Shown: piece after piece, positions 35,851 to 47,650 of the stretch | Position numbering within the stretch: the first letter of the stretch is position 1 | Layout: every line of letters begins with the position of its first letter | Assembly (NCBI GenBank): GCA_040954595.2 | Contig: CM082585.2 | Location: 558,001 to 622,000 of the forward strand | Length of the DNA: 64,000 nucleotides | Direction of reading: 5' to 3' | Origin: Balanoglossus misakiensis | Lineage: Eukaryota; Hemichordata | The notes under the pieces: model-generated | The model's database searches: none | What the model was told of the DNA's origin: nothing | The model's input: the letters and a program-made list of their open reading frames with translations, nothing else | Translations under genes and position numbers: made by a program

Positions 35851-38800
35851 GAATTTGGCCGGGCCCACCATCACAAAAAATCGCTAGCTATTCTCTCATG
35901 GAATGTTCAAGGCTTACGCAAACACTTGAAGAATACAGACTTCATAGAACTTTTAAATAAATACCCTGTAATATGTCTAAATGAAACCTGGGCAAAATTT
36001 GAAAGTGAATTTGATAATGCAGTGGTTGGGTATAAATGTTTTTCTACATTTAATGCTAAACATAGTCGTTTTGGGAGACACTCCGGTGGCGCATCAATTT
36101 TCATTATTGATCACTTAGCTCCATACGTTAAAAGAGTGCTTAAGCACTCTAAAAATGCTGTTTTGGTTATCTTTGATAAAACTGTTTTTGGTCTGGATAG
36201 AGATGTTTTGTTGTGTGCAGTATACGTGCCTCCAGAAAGTTCATCAATATATTTACATGAGTCGCTGGATGGCATTGAAAACATTGAGCATATCATTGCC
36301 GAAGCATATGCCAAGTTCAATAATTTTTATTTAATAGTAGCTGGCGATTTTAACGCCCGCACTGGTGATTTACATGATTATATAGTACAAGACAATGACG
36401 TGTATTTACAACTGGGCTATGAACCTGACATCTTTGATTTACCACGTAGTTCGAAGGATAAACGTGTCAATTTATTTGGAAGGCAGCTGTTAGAACTATG
36501 TAAACAAGTTGATTTGCATATTGTGAATGGACGCTTCCCTGGTGACAGAGAAGGCAATTACACCTGTATTTCAAACAATGGGGCTAGCGTTATAGATTAT
36601 GTAATCTTGTCTTCAGAAATGTTTTCACTTGTTGAAGATTTTTCAAGTGTACCCATTGATATATCTGACCATTTTCCTATTTGTTGTAAATTTACTGACA
36701 TTCAGTACACTGTACCAGAAAAAAATTGATTTTGTGTGCAATACTCAACCTAGGCAACGCTTCAAATGGAATCCTACGTACTCAGACGTGTTCCAGCTGA
36801 AAATGGAAGATCGCCATGTGTGTCAACTTCTTACAAGTGTGTGCGACCATATTGCAAATGACAGTTCTGATCTAGCTATTCAGACCATAAGTGACATCTT
36901 CGATTATGCGGCCTCAGAAATGAAAGTCAAGAACAAATCTGGCACTCGTCATCGTGCACAATCCGTTTGGTGGGATGCAGACTGTGGACGCACCAAAAAT
37001 GAAAAGTATAGACTCCTTAATATATTCAGACTTACGAATAGTAATAATGATTTGTGTTTATATCATATCGCAAAGAACAAATTTAAAGCCATTTGCAAGC
37101 AGAAGAAATTGTTGTTTCAGCAGAAACAAAAACGTGAACTGTTGGGGGCGAGGAACGACCCAATCAAGTTTTGGGGGTATTTACGCAATCTGAGACGTAC
37201 TGTTTCGTCTAATGTTGTTATTTCAACAGATCAGTGGCACAACCATTTTCGCTCACTGCTTAACAGTTCAAATTGCGCTAATACAGACACTGCTTTCCAT
37301 GAAGCAGTCGCTGACAGAATGGAAATTCATGATCAGCATTGTATAGACTGTCTTGAAAATGTTCCCCATGACCTTAATGCAGTTATTTCTATGAGGGAAA
37401 TTGAGAAAGCTATCAGCTGCATGCCAAATGGAAAATCACCTGGTCATGACGGTCTTGTCATTGAATTACTTAAGTAAAGCTGGCCACGTTTAAGCAGTGT
37501 TTTACATCTTTTATTCAACAACATTTTCTCTAATGGTAGCTTCCCAATCAGTTGGAGTAAAGCCATTATTGCACCACTTCACAAAAAGGGAAGTTTAAGT
37601 GATGTAAATAATTATAGAGGCATTTCCCTGCTTTCTGTACTTAGTAAAATTTTTACCAAAACTTTGAACTTTCGTTTGCAAAAATGGTGCCAACAAAATA
37701 AAATTATTTCAGAAGCCCAGGCCGGCTTTCGGCATGGCTATAGTACCATCGATAATATTTTCACCCTCCAAGCCATTGTAGCAAAACATTTGACTGTGCG
37801 AAAAGGAAGATTTTATTGTATTTTCATAGACTTTTCAAAGGCCTTTGATTCTGTTCAGCATGACTTACTGTGGGATAAATTGATTAGATATGGCATTCAT
37901 GGAAATTTTCTTTCTGTTTTAAGATCAATGTATAGTAACTTACAATCTTGTGTAAATACTTCAGTCGGTTTAACCGATTATTTTGAGTGTACCATTGGAA
38001 CACGTCAAGGATTATGCTAAGCCCTACATTGTTCACCTTATTCATTAATGATCTTGTTGAGTATTCAAATAAGTTTGGTTGCGAAGGTGTGTATATAGAT
38101 GAGGAAGCCAAGAACCTCAATATTCTGATGTACGCAGACGATATTGCTGAAGGTTCGGATGTTGCCATTCGCACCCAGAGACAAATTGATCAGCTTAAGC
38201 GTTTGTGTTCTCATTGGGGGTTGAGTGTTAACTTAAATAAGACTCAAATTATAGTGTTCCGTAGAGGAGGTCCCCTTAAAAATAACGAAAAATGGTTCCT
38301 GGGTAACAGACAAATTGAAGTTGTTCCATATTACAAATATTTAGGTTTGGTTTTCTCGTCCAGACTTAGTTGGAGCCCAACTAAGAGAAATCAAGCCTCA
38401 CAAGGAAGAAAAGCTATGTTTCAATTGAAAACTGTATTGAGAAGGCTGGGTGGACTGTCATTGTCCGATTCTTTTAAACTTTTTGACACTTATGTCACTC
38501 CAATTCTCTTGTATGGCAGCGAAATTTGGGGCTGGGAGCATTCTCCTCAGGTCGAACAAGTTCATTATCAGTTTTGTAAATTTCTTTTAAATGTAAGCAG
38601 AAAAACAAATGATTTAGCTGCAACTGGTGAATGTGGTAGATTTTCACTAAGTGTAATGTATTTTAAAAGTTGTGTGAAGTATTGGTTAAAGATTTTGCAG
38701 ATGGACTCTAGCAGATATCCTTATAAATGCTATGTAATGTTGTGTAGATTATCCGAAGAACGTGGTATAACATCAATTAACTGGGCCTTTAATATCAAAA

Positions 38801-39273
38801 CCCTACTTTGTCAATTTGGATTTGGCCATGTATGGTTAAACCAGGGTGTCGGTTCCACAAGTTTGTTTTTATCTGTCTTTACACAGAGACTTGAAGATTG
38901 CGCCAGGCAGAACTGGTATGAAGGGATACATTCATCTCCAAAGTTACGCACGTATCACACATTCAAATCAATGCTTGAACCAGAAACATATCTCAGTAGT
39001 ATCAATATTCTTAAATTCAGAAATGCTTTATCCAGATTCCGCTGCTCTTCACATGCCCTGGAAATCGAGAAAGGTCGCCACGAAAATATTCCCCTAGATG
39101 AAAGGCTCTGTAAATTTTGTTTGAAGAACAACAATCATTGTATTGAAGATGAATTTCATTTTATTTCCATTTGTCCAATGTATATTAACCTTCGAAAGGA
39201 AATGCTGCCAAACTGGCTTTATGTAAATCCTTCATTTGATAAGTTTACATATCTGTTGAGAACAAAAATGTGA
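35851..39273 (+). pseudogene. LINE ORF2: APE endonuclease, reverse transcriptase, Cys/His tail
   Basis: The frame is open from the codon after the ORF1 stop and has no ATG before the first catalytic motif. Endonuclease: SWNVQGLRK (from 35896), NETW (35980), AGDFNARTGD (catalytic Asp codon at 36346), VIDYVILSS, and SDH (36664-36672), so all expected catalytic positions are present. Reverse transcriptase: YRGISLLSVLSKIF, QAGFRHGYST, IDFSKAFDSVQHDLL, GTRQG, MLSPTLFTLFINDL, and YADD at 38131-38142. The C-terminal region has CKFCLKNNNHC...FHFISICPMY. Breaks: a one-base shift in the A-run at about 36719-36726, in-frame TAA at 37475-37477, and a one-base shift at about 38013-38018 within the GTRQG/MLSP motif. 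The stop is at 39271-39273. Confidence 0.9.
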
Positions 39274-39418
39274 CATATTTAAATAATTTAGCATCCTTTA
39301 TTTATTGTGCAATGAAAACACGAGAGGAGTTCCTCTCTCTCAGCTGACTTCACATGTAAATTATTTGCTCTATGGGCCTGTGGCCTTATTGTATGTTAAT
39401 AAATCATATCATATCTTA
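39274..39418 (+). other. LINE 3' untranslated region
   Basis: A short hairpin-capable stretch (GAGAGGAG...CTCTCTCTC) at about 39322-39342 is followed by AATAAA at 39399 and a terminal ATCAT-type microrepeat. A structured 3' end plus short tandem tail is typical of CR1/L2-like template recognition. Confidence 0.6.
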
Positions 39419-39799
39419 TATCTCATAACAGGCAATTAAGTGTGCTAATTGTCAAGCCAATCTTAATTCTTCATCTGCACCACAAATCAGATGCAAGGTT
39501 TAGGACTGGGAGTGTATGTGGGAGCAGCATATAGGGGCCTACAGGTATCTTTAATGGCAAGTCCTCGGTTAAAGCCAGAAGGTTTTCAGGTTGTAGGCCT
39601 CTATTGTATCTGCAACAGTTTCTATCACCTCCATCCCACTGGCCGGCACCCGAGGGGGGGGGGGGGGGGGGTACTTCAATTTTTTTCGGATGGTAGTCTG
39701 TCGCCCCAGTCGATAACATCAACACGTGTAAATGCCCAAAACCCGACCTATTCGTATTATAAGTCAAATTTTCTGGTCATTTACCCCAAGTTTTTCTTA

Positions 39800-41398
39800 A
39801 AGACTACATACCTATACACCTTTGTATGGGAGAACACATCCCCCACCCCCCTGCCAACACTAATTGGACAACTTTATTCTTGTTATACTTCTTTATAAGT
39901 CTAAATGTTCAGTAAGAAAAGGCAACAAGTTATTGAAGCTGCTGACCATGGAAACTATGATGAAGTATATTTTTTCCTAGCTGTACATGTACAGTATAAT
40001 TGGCCCAATGTACCAATTGGAGATGTGTGCCTTACAAGCAACACAGGTTGTATATCCAAGCCTTGTCTGTTGGCACTATGAAGGGTATTGGAAGAATGTC
40101 TCTGCTGGCCACTTTGGCCAGCTACTTTTGGCCAGCAGACTATCAAAAGGGTCAAGAAAATAGCCCTAAAAGGGATGGCACTGTATGCAAATCTAGTGCA
40201 GGAGTGGATTGATACATTTCCCATCACTGTACATGCATCATCCTGTATGGATGATATGTACTCTAGCATTATGCACCAGATAAAAATGGTCAAAATTGCA
40301 AAAAAAGGAGATGAAACTCCCACTGGCCTTTAACGCAATCCATAGATAAAGAGACAACATGTTCAGGCATTGGATCTAAACATGGTGGATACTGACGAGG
40401 GTGTGGTGAATGATGGTGAATCCCTGGATGTTTTGAGGTCGGAATTCTGAAAAGGATTCCCATCGTGAGATTGAGGAACAGGATGATGCAGAGGGGCTGG
40501 CTCTTTGTGACTCCTATCAGTGGGGATAGACATATATTTGGGATACAGAGGTTGCACTTCCTTGCTTCATGATTAGTACGGTAACACTGCCAAATTTGCA
40601 ACACAGTTGTATTGTTAAAGGTACCCATATGAATGTGCTAATCCTGAAAATACGATATTGCGCATCATTTTGGGAAACATGGCAAAATTTCACTTTTAGT
40701 GGTGATTGGCGGCCATTTTTGATTATGCAAAATAGAAAAGTTGCCAAACACTGCCATATTTGCAATACATAACCAATATGGATGCAAATCCTGAAATTTT
40801 AGATATTACACATAATTTTGAGAAAAAAGGGCCAAGTTTTATTTTAGAGAAGGTATTTGGCGGCCATTTTTGATCATGCATATTAGAAGAATTGTCCAAC
40901 ATTGCCATTTTGGCAACTCAGCTGGAATAGGTCTAGGCTCCCATATGAATGCCAATAAGCAAAAAACTTCATAGGAAAGAAAATTTCTAGGTAGGAAAAT
41001 TTTGACTCAACTTCTGGTTCTAATAATAGGTGTAAGGATGTGATCGTTTGATTTTGCAACATTTTACAATTTCAAGCTGTGTGTATTTAACTCTGGTGCA
41101 ATTCTGGTTGGAGAGGCAAATGGCTTAAGCCATTTAATTGAAAATATAGCACTACTTCACCAGGGTTGTGCAGTACCTTTGACAACGCTTTGAACAATGT
41201 TGCAAAAAGCTTTGTGTTGAAGCTTGCTACAAGACTTGGCGTGCTGAAGCCTCTTATACTAGTCTTAGTTGAACCTCAGCTGTAACTACGTTTGTGAAAC
41301 CTTAACATTCAAATCTTTGGCCAAAGTTAGGGTTGCAAAGCTTCTTCAAAGTTTTGTGAACCTCAACAATGCTTTTCTATAGAAACCTTTAAACATGC
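39800..41398. other. Repeat-derived flank outside the right arm
   Basis: No gene is supported. 40570-40900 holds diverged units of the 160-bp repeat (GGCGGCCATTTTTGATTATG), and 41020-41150 a diverged trace of module A. ORFs of 60-122 codons at 39955-40765 overlap on both strands and show no domain. A 13-G run at 41399-41411 marks an abrupt change to GC-rich sequence. Confidence 0.5.
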
Positions 41399-41411
41399 GG
41401 GGGGGGGGGGG

Positions 41412-41741
41412 ACACCAACATCGTAGTCAGTGAGGTCATCTATGGTGGTGGGCGCGTCTTCCACTCGGCACTCCTCCGCGCACGCTTGGGGGATAAAAAA
41501 TGCATCAAAAACCCCTGGCGCGTCCTCGCTCCCCCTGCGTCGATGGATTCTGTGCGACTGCTTCCGCCCCCGTCCTCTCTGGTTGCTGTGTCCGGATTGA
41601 TGATGTTTTCCGGTGAGGTCGGATTTCCCGGAATTCTTCCTGTCGTGATTGGGATACCCACCTCAGCAGTATGCTAAGGACACGCCAGTGGATGAGAATC
41701 GCTGGTGTGGTGGGGGAGCTCAGTCGGAACCTGTTCGGCAC
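41412..41741 (-). other. GC-rich coding-like remnant beyond the OB/SR gene
   Basis: Base composition stays GC-rich and coding-like below the stop of the upstream gene. One minus-strand frame (41741-41505) reads LSSPTTPAILIHWRVLSILL then RWVSQSRQEEFREI, which looks like real helical protein sequence. Another frame (41661-41440) is also open. They could be a further exon, or the truncated continuation of the gene ending at 41861, cut off at the G-run. I cannot define a splice acceptor or a family. Confidence 0.3.
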
Positions 41742-41860
41742 CTCTCACCCCTGGAAGACGCACAGGCGCTTCATCATCACCATGGACTCCGGTGAACAAA
41801 AGGATTCCGTAGGGATCCGTCCAGGTCCGCCCCTGCGGATATAAAAGTCTAGCAGGTCGG

Positions 41861-43740
41861 TTATTTCATTTCCTGGACCACACAGCCAGTATAGGTGAGT
41901 TTCTCTAACGCCTCCACCGCGTCCCGCTCGCGGAATACTACCGGCTTCTCAGTAAAAATAACTGGAAGGTGGCACTGAAAGGCGTGTTTCTTCAGTTTGC
42001 GCGTGGACCTCCGGCCTCCCAGGAACGGACATGGAGAAGGGCCTGATGAGTAATGTGGAACAGAGGATAGGGGGCTCCTTCGGGCTGGCCTGGCGCTCCT
42101 CCAGCAGCGTTCGTCTTCTTTGGGCGGTTCCGGCGTCGGATACCGGATCGGTGATCGACGTCTGGGGCTGAGATCTCCCCAGCGTGAAAAGGATGGTCGT
42201 TCACGGGAAGGTGGGCGGTCCCGCCTTTCCTCTCGAGAACGCTCCGGTCGCGGCGACCGGGTTGGGGATCTGGACCTAGTAGGGCTGCCGGGGTGGCGTC
42301 GAAGTTCCCAGGGGATTAGATATTCCCCCGCCTCCAACGTCGCCTCCAGCTCCAATGGGTTGATCAGTGACTGCAGCGGCAGCATTTCTTGGCGTGGGGG
42401 TGATGGCTCCTGCAGCAGCCGTTGGTTTCCCCCGTCTCTCGCTACTGCTATTGGGGGTGATACACGGGTGCGGGGTGGGTCTGGCCCTTCCGACACCTCC
42501 ATCGCCTGGTCCTTGTCGCCACCGAGTACCTGTTTTTCCAGCTGCGGATCCCGGAAGATGCTCAAAGTTTCCTCCAGGTCGTCAGCTGCGGTGGTGGTTC
42601 TTGTGGGCTCTTGCGGGGAGATATGGCCAACGAATCCCCCACGTACGCGGCCTGGATTGAACTCCCGAGGTAGTGTGCAGGTTTTTATGGCTGCGTCGGA
42701 TGGTACGGGCAGGTTGGCTTCGGTCTTTTCCTTCCCGTATACATGCATGGCCTCCTCCCGTACCGTGGACATCCATCCTATGTCGCCTAGAACCGTGGCT
42801 ACTTGACAGTTCTCACGGAGCATCAGGAACAGTATTTTATGTCTCACCTCCACTTCAGTTGTCGCTGTTGTATTTAATGTGGACGATGTTTTATATCTGT
42901 TGATAACCAATGGGCCTAGTTTAACTGTGGCACCTACATCCGGTGGCAGCGCTGTTTTCTCACCCCAAAGGTTGACTTCAGCATCTCTTGTGCCATCAGT
43001 TATGGTCAGTTTACGTCTCTTTGTAGAATTCGATGTATGTGTCACTGATTCATACTGTAGTGGAAATAAAATGGAAAACATTGAATGTTAATAATTACGA
43101 GTAGTAAATGTTGTGGAGAAATAGTGCAAGAGTGGTTGTTTTTTGTCAGTTGCTTTTTAAAATTTGAACTGCAAAATGATGAATCGATGGCAGTAATTTT
43201 GACCCGAGGTGAGTTGACAAGGCATGGTTGTATCATATAAATGGATTTTCAATGTACGTGATCGCATGGAGGCTGCCATATTGGATTACATCCGAAGACC
43301 TTCCCATTGGGCTTCGGTTGAATTCGGGAAAGGTCTCTAAAATGTAATGGGTCATTCAATTTTGTAGAGTAAATTTCTAAAAATGTAGAAGATGGGAGGT
43401 TAAGATACCCAAAATGACTACGGCAAAAAAAAGTCAGGCCCATAAGTTTCGGGGTGCGATTATAACGTACCTTTGCTCTATCATAGAGGCAAATGGTATT
43501 ATCTCTTCCAGTGGAAAAGTTGCGGAGCTGTACGTATTCTCCCTTCTGTAATCTGTTCAGCCACTTCGGATTTTCTTTCCAGAATTTAAGTTCCAGAACG
43601 TTGCCATCCTGCTGCATACAAGGCACGCTAAACAGTTTCCCGTTGGCGGAATTCCGGATCTCGACATCCTCCATGACGCGCAATTTCAGTGCCACGCCTT
43701 GGCTGGTTGGGGATGAGGGACCGGGAGCCGGGGATGCCAT
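41861..43740 (-). CDS. Two-exon gene: OB-fold-like domains plus SR-rich tail
   Basis: Exon 1 is 43740-43471, with ATG in MASPAPGPSS chosen over the in-frame ATG at 43791 because of context, and donor GTACGT. Exon 2 is 43054-41861, with acceptor CTACAG and the join in phase 0. Product about 487 residues. Exon 1 (VALKLRVMEDVEIRNS...FKFWKEN-like, KGEYVQLRNFSTGRDNT) and early exon 2 (KRRKLTITDGTRDAEVNLWG...TVKLGPLVINRYK) look like two single-strand nucleic-acid-binding OB folds of the RPA type. Bases 42330-42110 encode an SR/RS-rich segment (SPTRSRSPTRSPRPERSREE). Near the C-terminus, CPFLGG...KLKKHAFQCHLP suggests a zinc-binding knuckle. Mirrored fragments of this gene lie at 46.5-47.7 kb, so it belongs to a duplicated, possibly transposon-borne family. 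Function is unknown; nucleic-acid binding is inferred. The 228-codon plus-strand ORF over the SR region is a shadow. Confidence 0.6.
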
Positions 43741-44195
43741 AACGAAAATATAGATTGAGAGTGGATATTGTTTTACACAATTTTTGAACATTGAAGTAAA
43801 GTATTAGAATGATGGAGTCCGATAAAAAAGTGAGTTGGTGATTGCGGCATCCGACTTCGTTATTAAAAATGGAAAGATTTGCGATTTGAGATTCGGTTAC
43901 CATTTGCAAGTTTGAAAGGAAATATTTCATTGAAGCACAGTGGCAACTACTGGGTTATGGAGAATCTTTGAAATGTTGTTGAACGGAGACTTATTAGAAT
44001 CAATGAAAACCTACCTTTAACGGTGTTACGGTTACTAAACGTGAGAGACCGCTTGTCTCGTTCATCCGATTCTGAGCTCCTAGCTCTTGTGGAGACATGC
44101 GGAGGTACAGCGGGTTAACGGTTAGAAAGTGTTGATGAAAGAAATAAGTTTATAGGCCAATCAGGAGTTAGATTCGAATGTCCGAAAATGAGAAA
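43741..44195 (-). promoter_or_regulatory. Upstream region of the OB/SR gene, mirrored at 45670-46125
   Basis: The reverse complement of this region recurs at 45670-46125 with high similarity, including TCATCAACACTTTCTAACCG, a CTCCACAAGAGCTAGGAGCTC stretch and a splice-donor-like AAAG|GTAGGT. It probably holds a 5' untranslated exon (donor at about 44020) and the promoter. The mirror copy ends in TATATTTCAG, a good acceptor, where this copy has TATATTTTCG, so the acceptor may be damaged here. Confidence 0.5.
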
Positions 44196-45669
44196 CCGTA
44201 GGCGAACGCAACAGACAGCAATTTAAATTTGCATAACTAGAGGTTTGGGTGGAAAGATTTCAGAATTTAACGCACATATACAGATATTTTGTAGTGGAAA
44301 TTTGAGTATATTATAAATAGTACATGTAATAAGACTGTGAATTGATTTTATTTACTGACAATTAAATGAAGTTACCCTTTGAGTATGGGTGTTTATCGAG
44401 GGGGGGGGGGTCCAAAAAAATGTTAGAAACTGTTGAAGATGAAACCGGAAAGATGTAGCAAATTGGTTAGTTTTCCCTTTTTTGGAAATTATGCTCGAAG
44501 CGTGTGATTGGTCAATTAGTCAGAAGGGGATTGGTTGGAAATAGTCGAATATGATTGGGCAATAAGTTCGAAGCTGAAATCCCTCAGGCTGTATAAATAC
44601 GGTGTTTGTGGCGTGTACTAATGGAGTATGGCTGGGGTGTGTTGTGTCGAGCAGTCTAGTATATCATTTGTGGGGCATTGAATATTTAGAACAAAGTTCT
44701 CTATGTCGGACTTCCTAACATATACTCGATCGTTGATAACAAAACGAGCAGATATTTTTGTGCAAATAGTGTGCGCAAAACAACAACTAAACATGAAGAC
44801 AACAAGATAGTACTGCGTGCGGTGCGACTCGGTTGTAAGCGTCAAGTCAAAAACTGCAAAGACATGCAACAGGTGTAAATATAGTCGACTGAAATGCTGA
44901 AAAACCATGAATATCGATTGGCTCAAAGTGATGGGAATCGGCTCAACTTACCGGAGGGAATTGGTACATTATGTAACGAGTAAACTAGAACGAAAGAAAT
45001 CCCAGCGTGAACACTGGAAATTGTTCATAAATTAATATTTATACATGTATGTGTATATTGCGTAACCTTCGAAAATTCGAATATCATTAGCACTTGGCCT
45101 AAAAAGTTGTGCATTGCAAGTGGGACACTGGGCAATTATTTTTATGGGCCGCCATCGCTATGCAGTTTAGATGTAGTATTTTACTCAACTTTTACCGGCA
45201 AGTGAGTGATTTGCTTTCAGAAGGTAATGAGACGGAAATAAACTTATGCAATCAGAGTTAATTATTCGTGAGGATACAAACTTTTGTACTAGATTTATTG
45301 TAATTTTTCAGTGTATACTCCTGGCCGTCGCAGGACTTTCATTTTTTTACCCGGTTTGTGTGTTTTCGGGTTACCCATGGGCACTCTCTACCTGTTTTAA
45401 AACTCTGAACAAGAAGATGTCACGTGTATCATGTTATGTACGACGTACATCATTATAATAATGCTATAGTGAAGTTTTTAAAAAGGAAATATTTTTTTAG
45501 TGTTATTTTCTTCGTTTTTTATATGACTGAAATATGGTTGTGCTTGATGGAAAAACCGGATTCAACCTTAGCTTAATATATGCATTATCGTTCGCAACTG
45601 ACGTCATATAATGTAGCAATTTCCCTCCGGTTAAATTGAACCAATCGGCATTCCCGTTTTTCCACCATT
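44196..45669. other. Loop between mirrored promoter regions
   Basis: A TATA box (TATAAATA, 44594-44601) faces the plus strand with several ATTGGNCAAT-like CCAAT boxes at 44500-44560. The ORF it would drive is only 12 codons (ATG 44622). The minus-strand 102-codon ORF at 44926-44618 has no recognisable domain. The rest is AT-rich with an 11-G run at 44400-44410. Confidence 0.4.
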
Positions 45670-46499
45670 TCACTCGAATATCTAACTCCAGGATCCTGAT
45701 TGGCCTATGTAATTAATCATTGCTTTCATCAACACTTTCTAACCGTTAACCCGCTGTACCTCCGCATGTCTCCACAAGAGCTAGGAGCTCAGAATCGGTC
45801 GGACGCAGACCAGCGGTCTGTCAGGTGTAGTAACCCTAACACCGTTAAAGGTAGGTTTTCATTTATTCTATTATAAGTCTCCGTTCATCAACATTTCAAA
45901 GATTCTCAATAATGCAGTAGTTGCCACTGTACTTCAATGAAATATTTCCTTTCAAACTTGCAAATACTACTTGAACCGAATCGCAAACCTTTCCATTTTT
46001 AATAACGAAGTCGGATGCCGAAATTACCAACTCACTTTTTTATCGGATTCCATCATTATAATACTTTACTTCAATGTTCAAAAATTGTGTAAAACAATAT
46101 CCACTTTCAATCTATATTTCAGGTTTAACGGCTATTTGTGCAACATTTGACAGTACTCACATCATGGACTTTTCCTACAACGCACACCCTCTTCTTCTGT
46201 GGAGATATCTCGACTTCTGATATCATTATTTGTGGCGGATGATAAAATTCTGTTACCAATTTTTCAGGTATATCCATCGCTTTTCGCCCGCAAGGTATGA
46301 TCTGGAAAAAAGTTTGGCGTAGTCTGTAAGTTGTGTGACTGAATCCGTAAAGGTGGCATTTGGAGGAAAAAAATTGAGCATTTTTATCAGTAATCTAGTT
46401 TGTTTAAAATATTGGAACGCGATCAAAAATAAATGCGACTTGTAAACGAGTGCCGCGTTTGAATCGGTATTGACGATAAACATCGGTAATCGGCGATGA

Positions 46500-46990
46500 A
46501 ATCAATGGATTTTCAATGTACGTGATCGCATGGAGGCTGCCATATTGGATTACATCCGAAGACCTTCCCATTGGGCTTCGGTTGAATTCGGGAAAGGTCT
46601 CTAAAATGTAATGGGTCATTCAATTTTGTAGAGTAAATTTCTAAAAATGTAGAAGATGGGAGGTTAAGATACCCAAAATGACTACGGCAAAAAAAAGGCC
46701 CATAAGTTTCGGGGTGCGATTATAACATACCTTTGCTCTATCATATAGGCAAATGGTATTATATCTTCCAGTGGAAAAGTTGCGGAGCTGTATGTATTCT
46801 CTCTTCTGTTATCTGTTCAGCTATTTCGGATTTTCTTTCCAGAATTTAAGTTCCAGAACGTTGCCATCCTGCTGCATACAAGGCACGCTAAACAGTTTGC
46901 CGTTGGCTGAATTCCGGATCTAGACTGTATCCTCAATGAGGCACAATTTCACTGCCACGCCTTGGCTGCATGGTTGCAGATGATGGAGCT
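46500..46990 (-). pseudogene. Partial copy of OB/SR gene exon 1 and intron
   Basis: Nearly identical to 43240-43730 in the same orientation, including ATGGAGGCTGCCATATTGG and the donor region (here GTATGT in place of GTACGT). A premature stop appears in the exon (TCTAGACTG near 46921), and the region encoding the first residues is replaced by diverged sequence, so no intact reading remains. Confidence 0.75.
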
Positions 46991-47650
46991 AAGGTACGTA
47001 ACAATCGCACCCCGAAACGCCTGGGCCCTTTTTTGTGTGTAGTCATTGTGGGTATGTTAACCTCCCATGTCCTACATTTTTAGAAATTTAGTATACAAAA
47101 TTGGATGACCGATTATGTTTTAGAGACCTTTCCCGAATCCACCTGAAGCCCAGTCGGAATGTCTTGGGATGTAACCTAAATTCAATATGGCCGCCTCCAT
47201 GCGTTCACTTGCATTTAAAAAAAACGTTGATTTTATCTCCGAGTGGCGGTGTTTATCGTCAGTACCAATTGAAACGCGGCACTCGCTTACAGGTCGCATT
47301 TTTATTTTTGAGCGCGTTCTAATATTCTAGAAAAAAAACAATGATAGTTTCGAGGACAGATTACATGTATTTTAAAACGAGGTTTGGTCACAATGGTATC
47401 ACTACTAAATGACTTACAATCGATGTTTTTAATTGTCTTTGCACCACAGTATGAATCCTGTGATGGTAAATCGCATTCAACTTAGAAGGCGTGGAGTAAG
47501 TGCAACTGATGGTAACTGGGATACCAAACTGAAACTTTTGGGAGAGAAAACCTTGCCATGCATGGACATGGGTGGCACAGTTAAACTTGGGTTAAATACT
47601 ACAGCGACAACTGAAGTCCCGGTGAGATATTATAAAATACTCTTACATCA
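46991..47650 (+). pseudogene. Inverted decayed copy of OB/SR gene (exon 1 end, intron, exon 2 start)
   Basis: On the plus strand this resumes at the last codons of exon 1 with a GTACGT donor (about 46995), continues through the intron (inverted relative to 43240-43465), and reaches the exon 2 acceptor CACAG|TATGAATC at about 47452. Exon 2 similarity (ATDGNWDTKLKLLGEKTLP, then LNTTATTEV) is interrupted by stops and a deletion. With 46500-46990 it forms a head-to-head hairpin. Confidence 0.7.

Larger units (their letters stand above)
34758..39418 (+). mobile_element. Non-LTR retrotransposon (LINE), nearly full length, with disrupted frames
   Basis: This is an element of about 4.7 kb inserted in the right arm. 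Left-arm homology stops at ATGTATTATA (34757) and resumes at TATCTCA (39419). A 5-bp TTATA at 34753-34757 and 39416-39420 may be the target duplication. It contains ORF1 with an N-terminal 2A-like motif, then ORF2 with an APE endonuclease, a reverse transcriptase and a Cys/His-rich end. The 3' region ends in short repeats (ATCATATCATATC), not a poly-A tail, as in CR1/L2-like clades. I assign it to the APE-type CR1/L2/Crack-like group by architecture and the 2A motif, without naming a clade. At least three frameshifts and one in-frame stop make this copy non-autonomous now. Confidence 0.9.
24190..39800 (-). repeat. Right arm of giant inverted repeat (with private insertions)
   Basis: This is the mirror of 7992-17960. 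It is longer because of private insertions: a 218-bp segment at 24532-24749, about 2.3 kb at 29640-31985, the MITE at 33120-33941, the LINE at 34758-39418 and about 110 bp near 39521-39633. Left-arm homology resumes on both sides of each one. Outside about 39800 it departs from the left-arm flank, which is satellite on that side. The arm carries no gene of its own; the only substantial coding sequence is the LINE. Confidence 0.85.

Noticed and set aside
7992-39800. Polinton/Maverick or other giant self-replicating element
   Set aside because: No DNA polymerase B, integrase, ATPase, protease or capsid reading was seen in the arms or loop.
42120-42806. 228-codon plus-strand ORF
   Set aside because: Antisense shadow of the GC-rich SR-encoding exon; the minus strand has splice-consistent frames and domain-like sequence, this one does not.
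44618-44926. 102-codon minus-strand ORF near the TATA box
   Set aside because: The TATA box faces the other strand, the predicted protein has no domain, and the region is not conserved in the mirrored copy.
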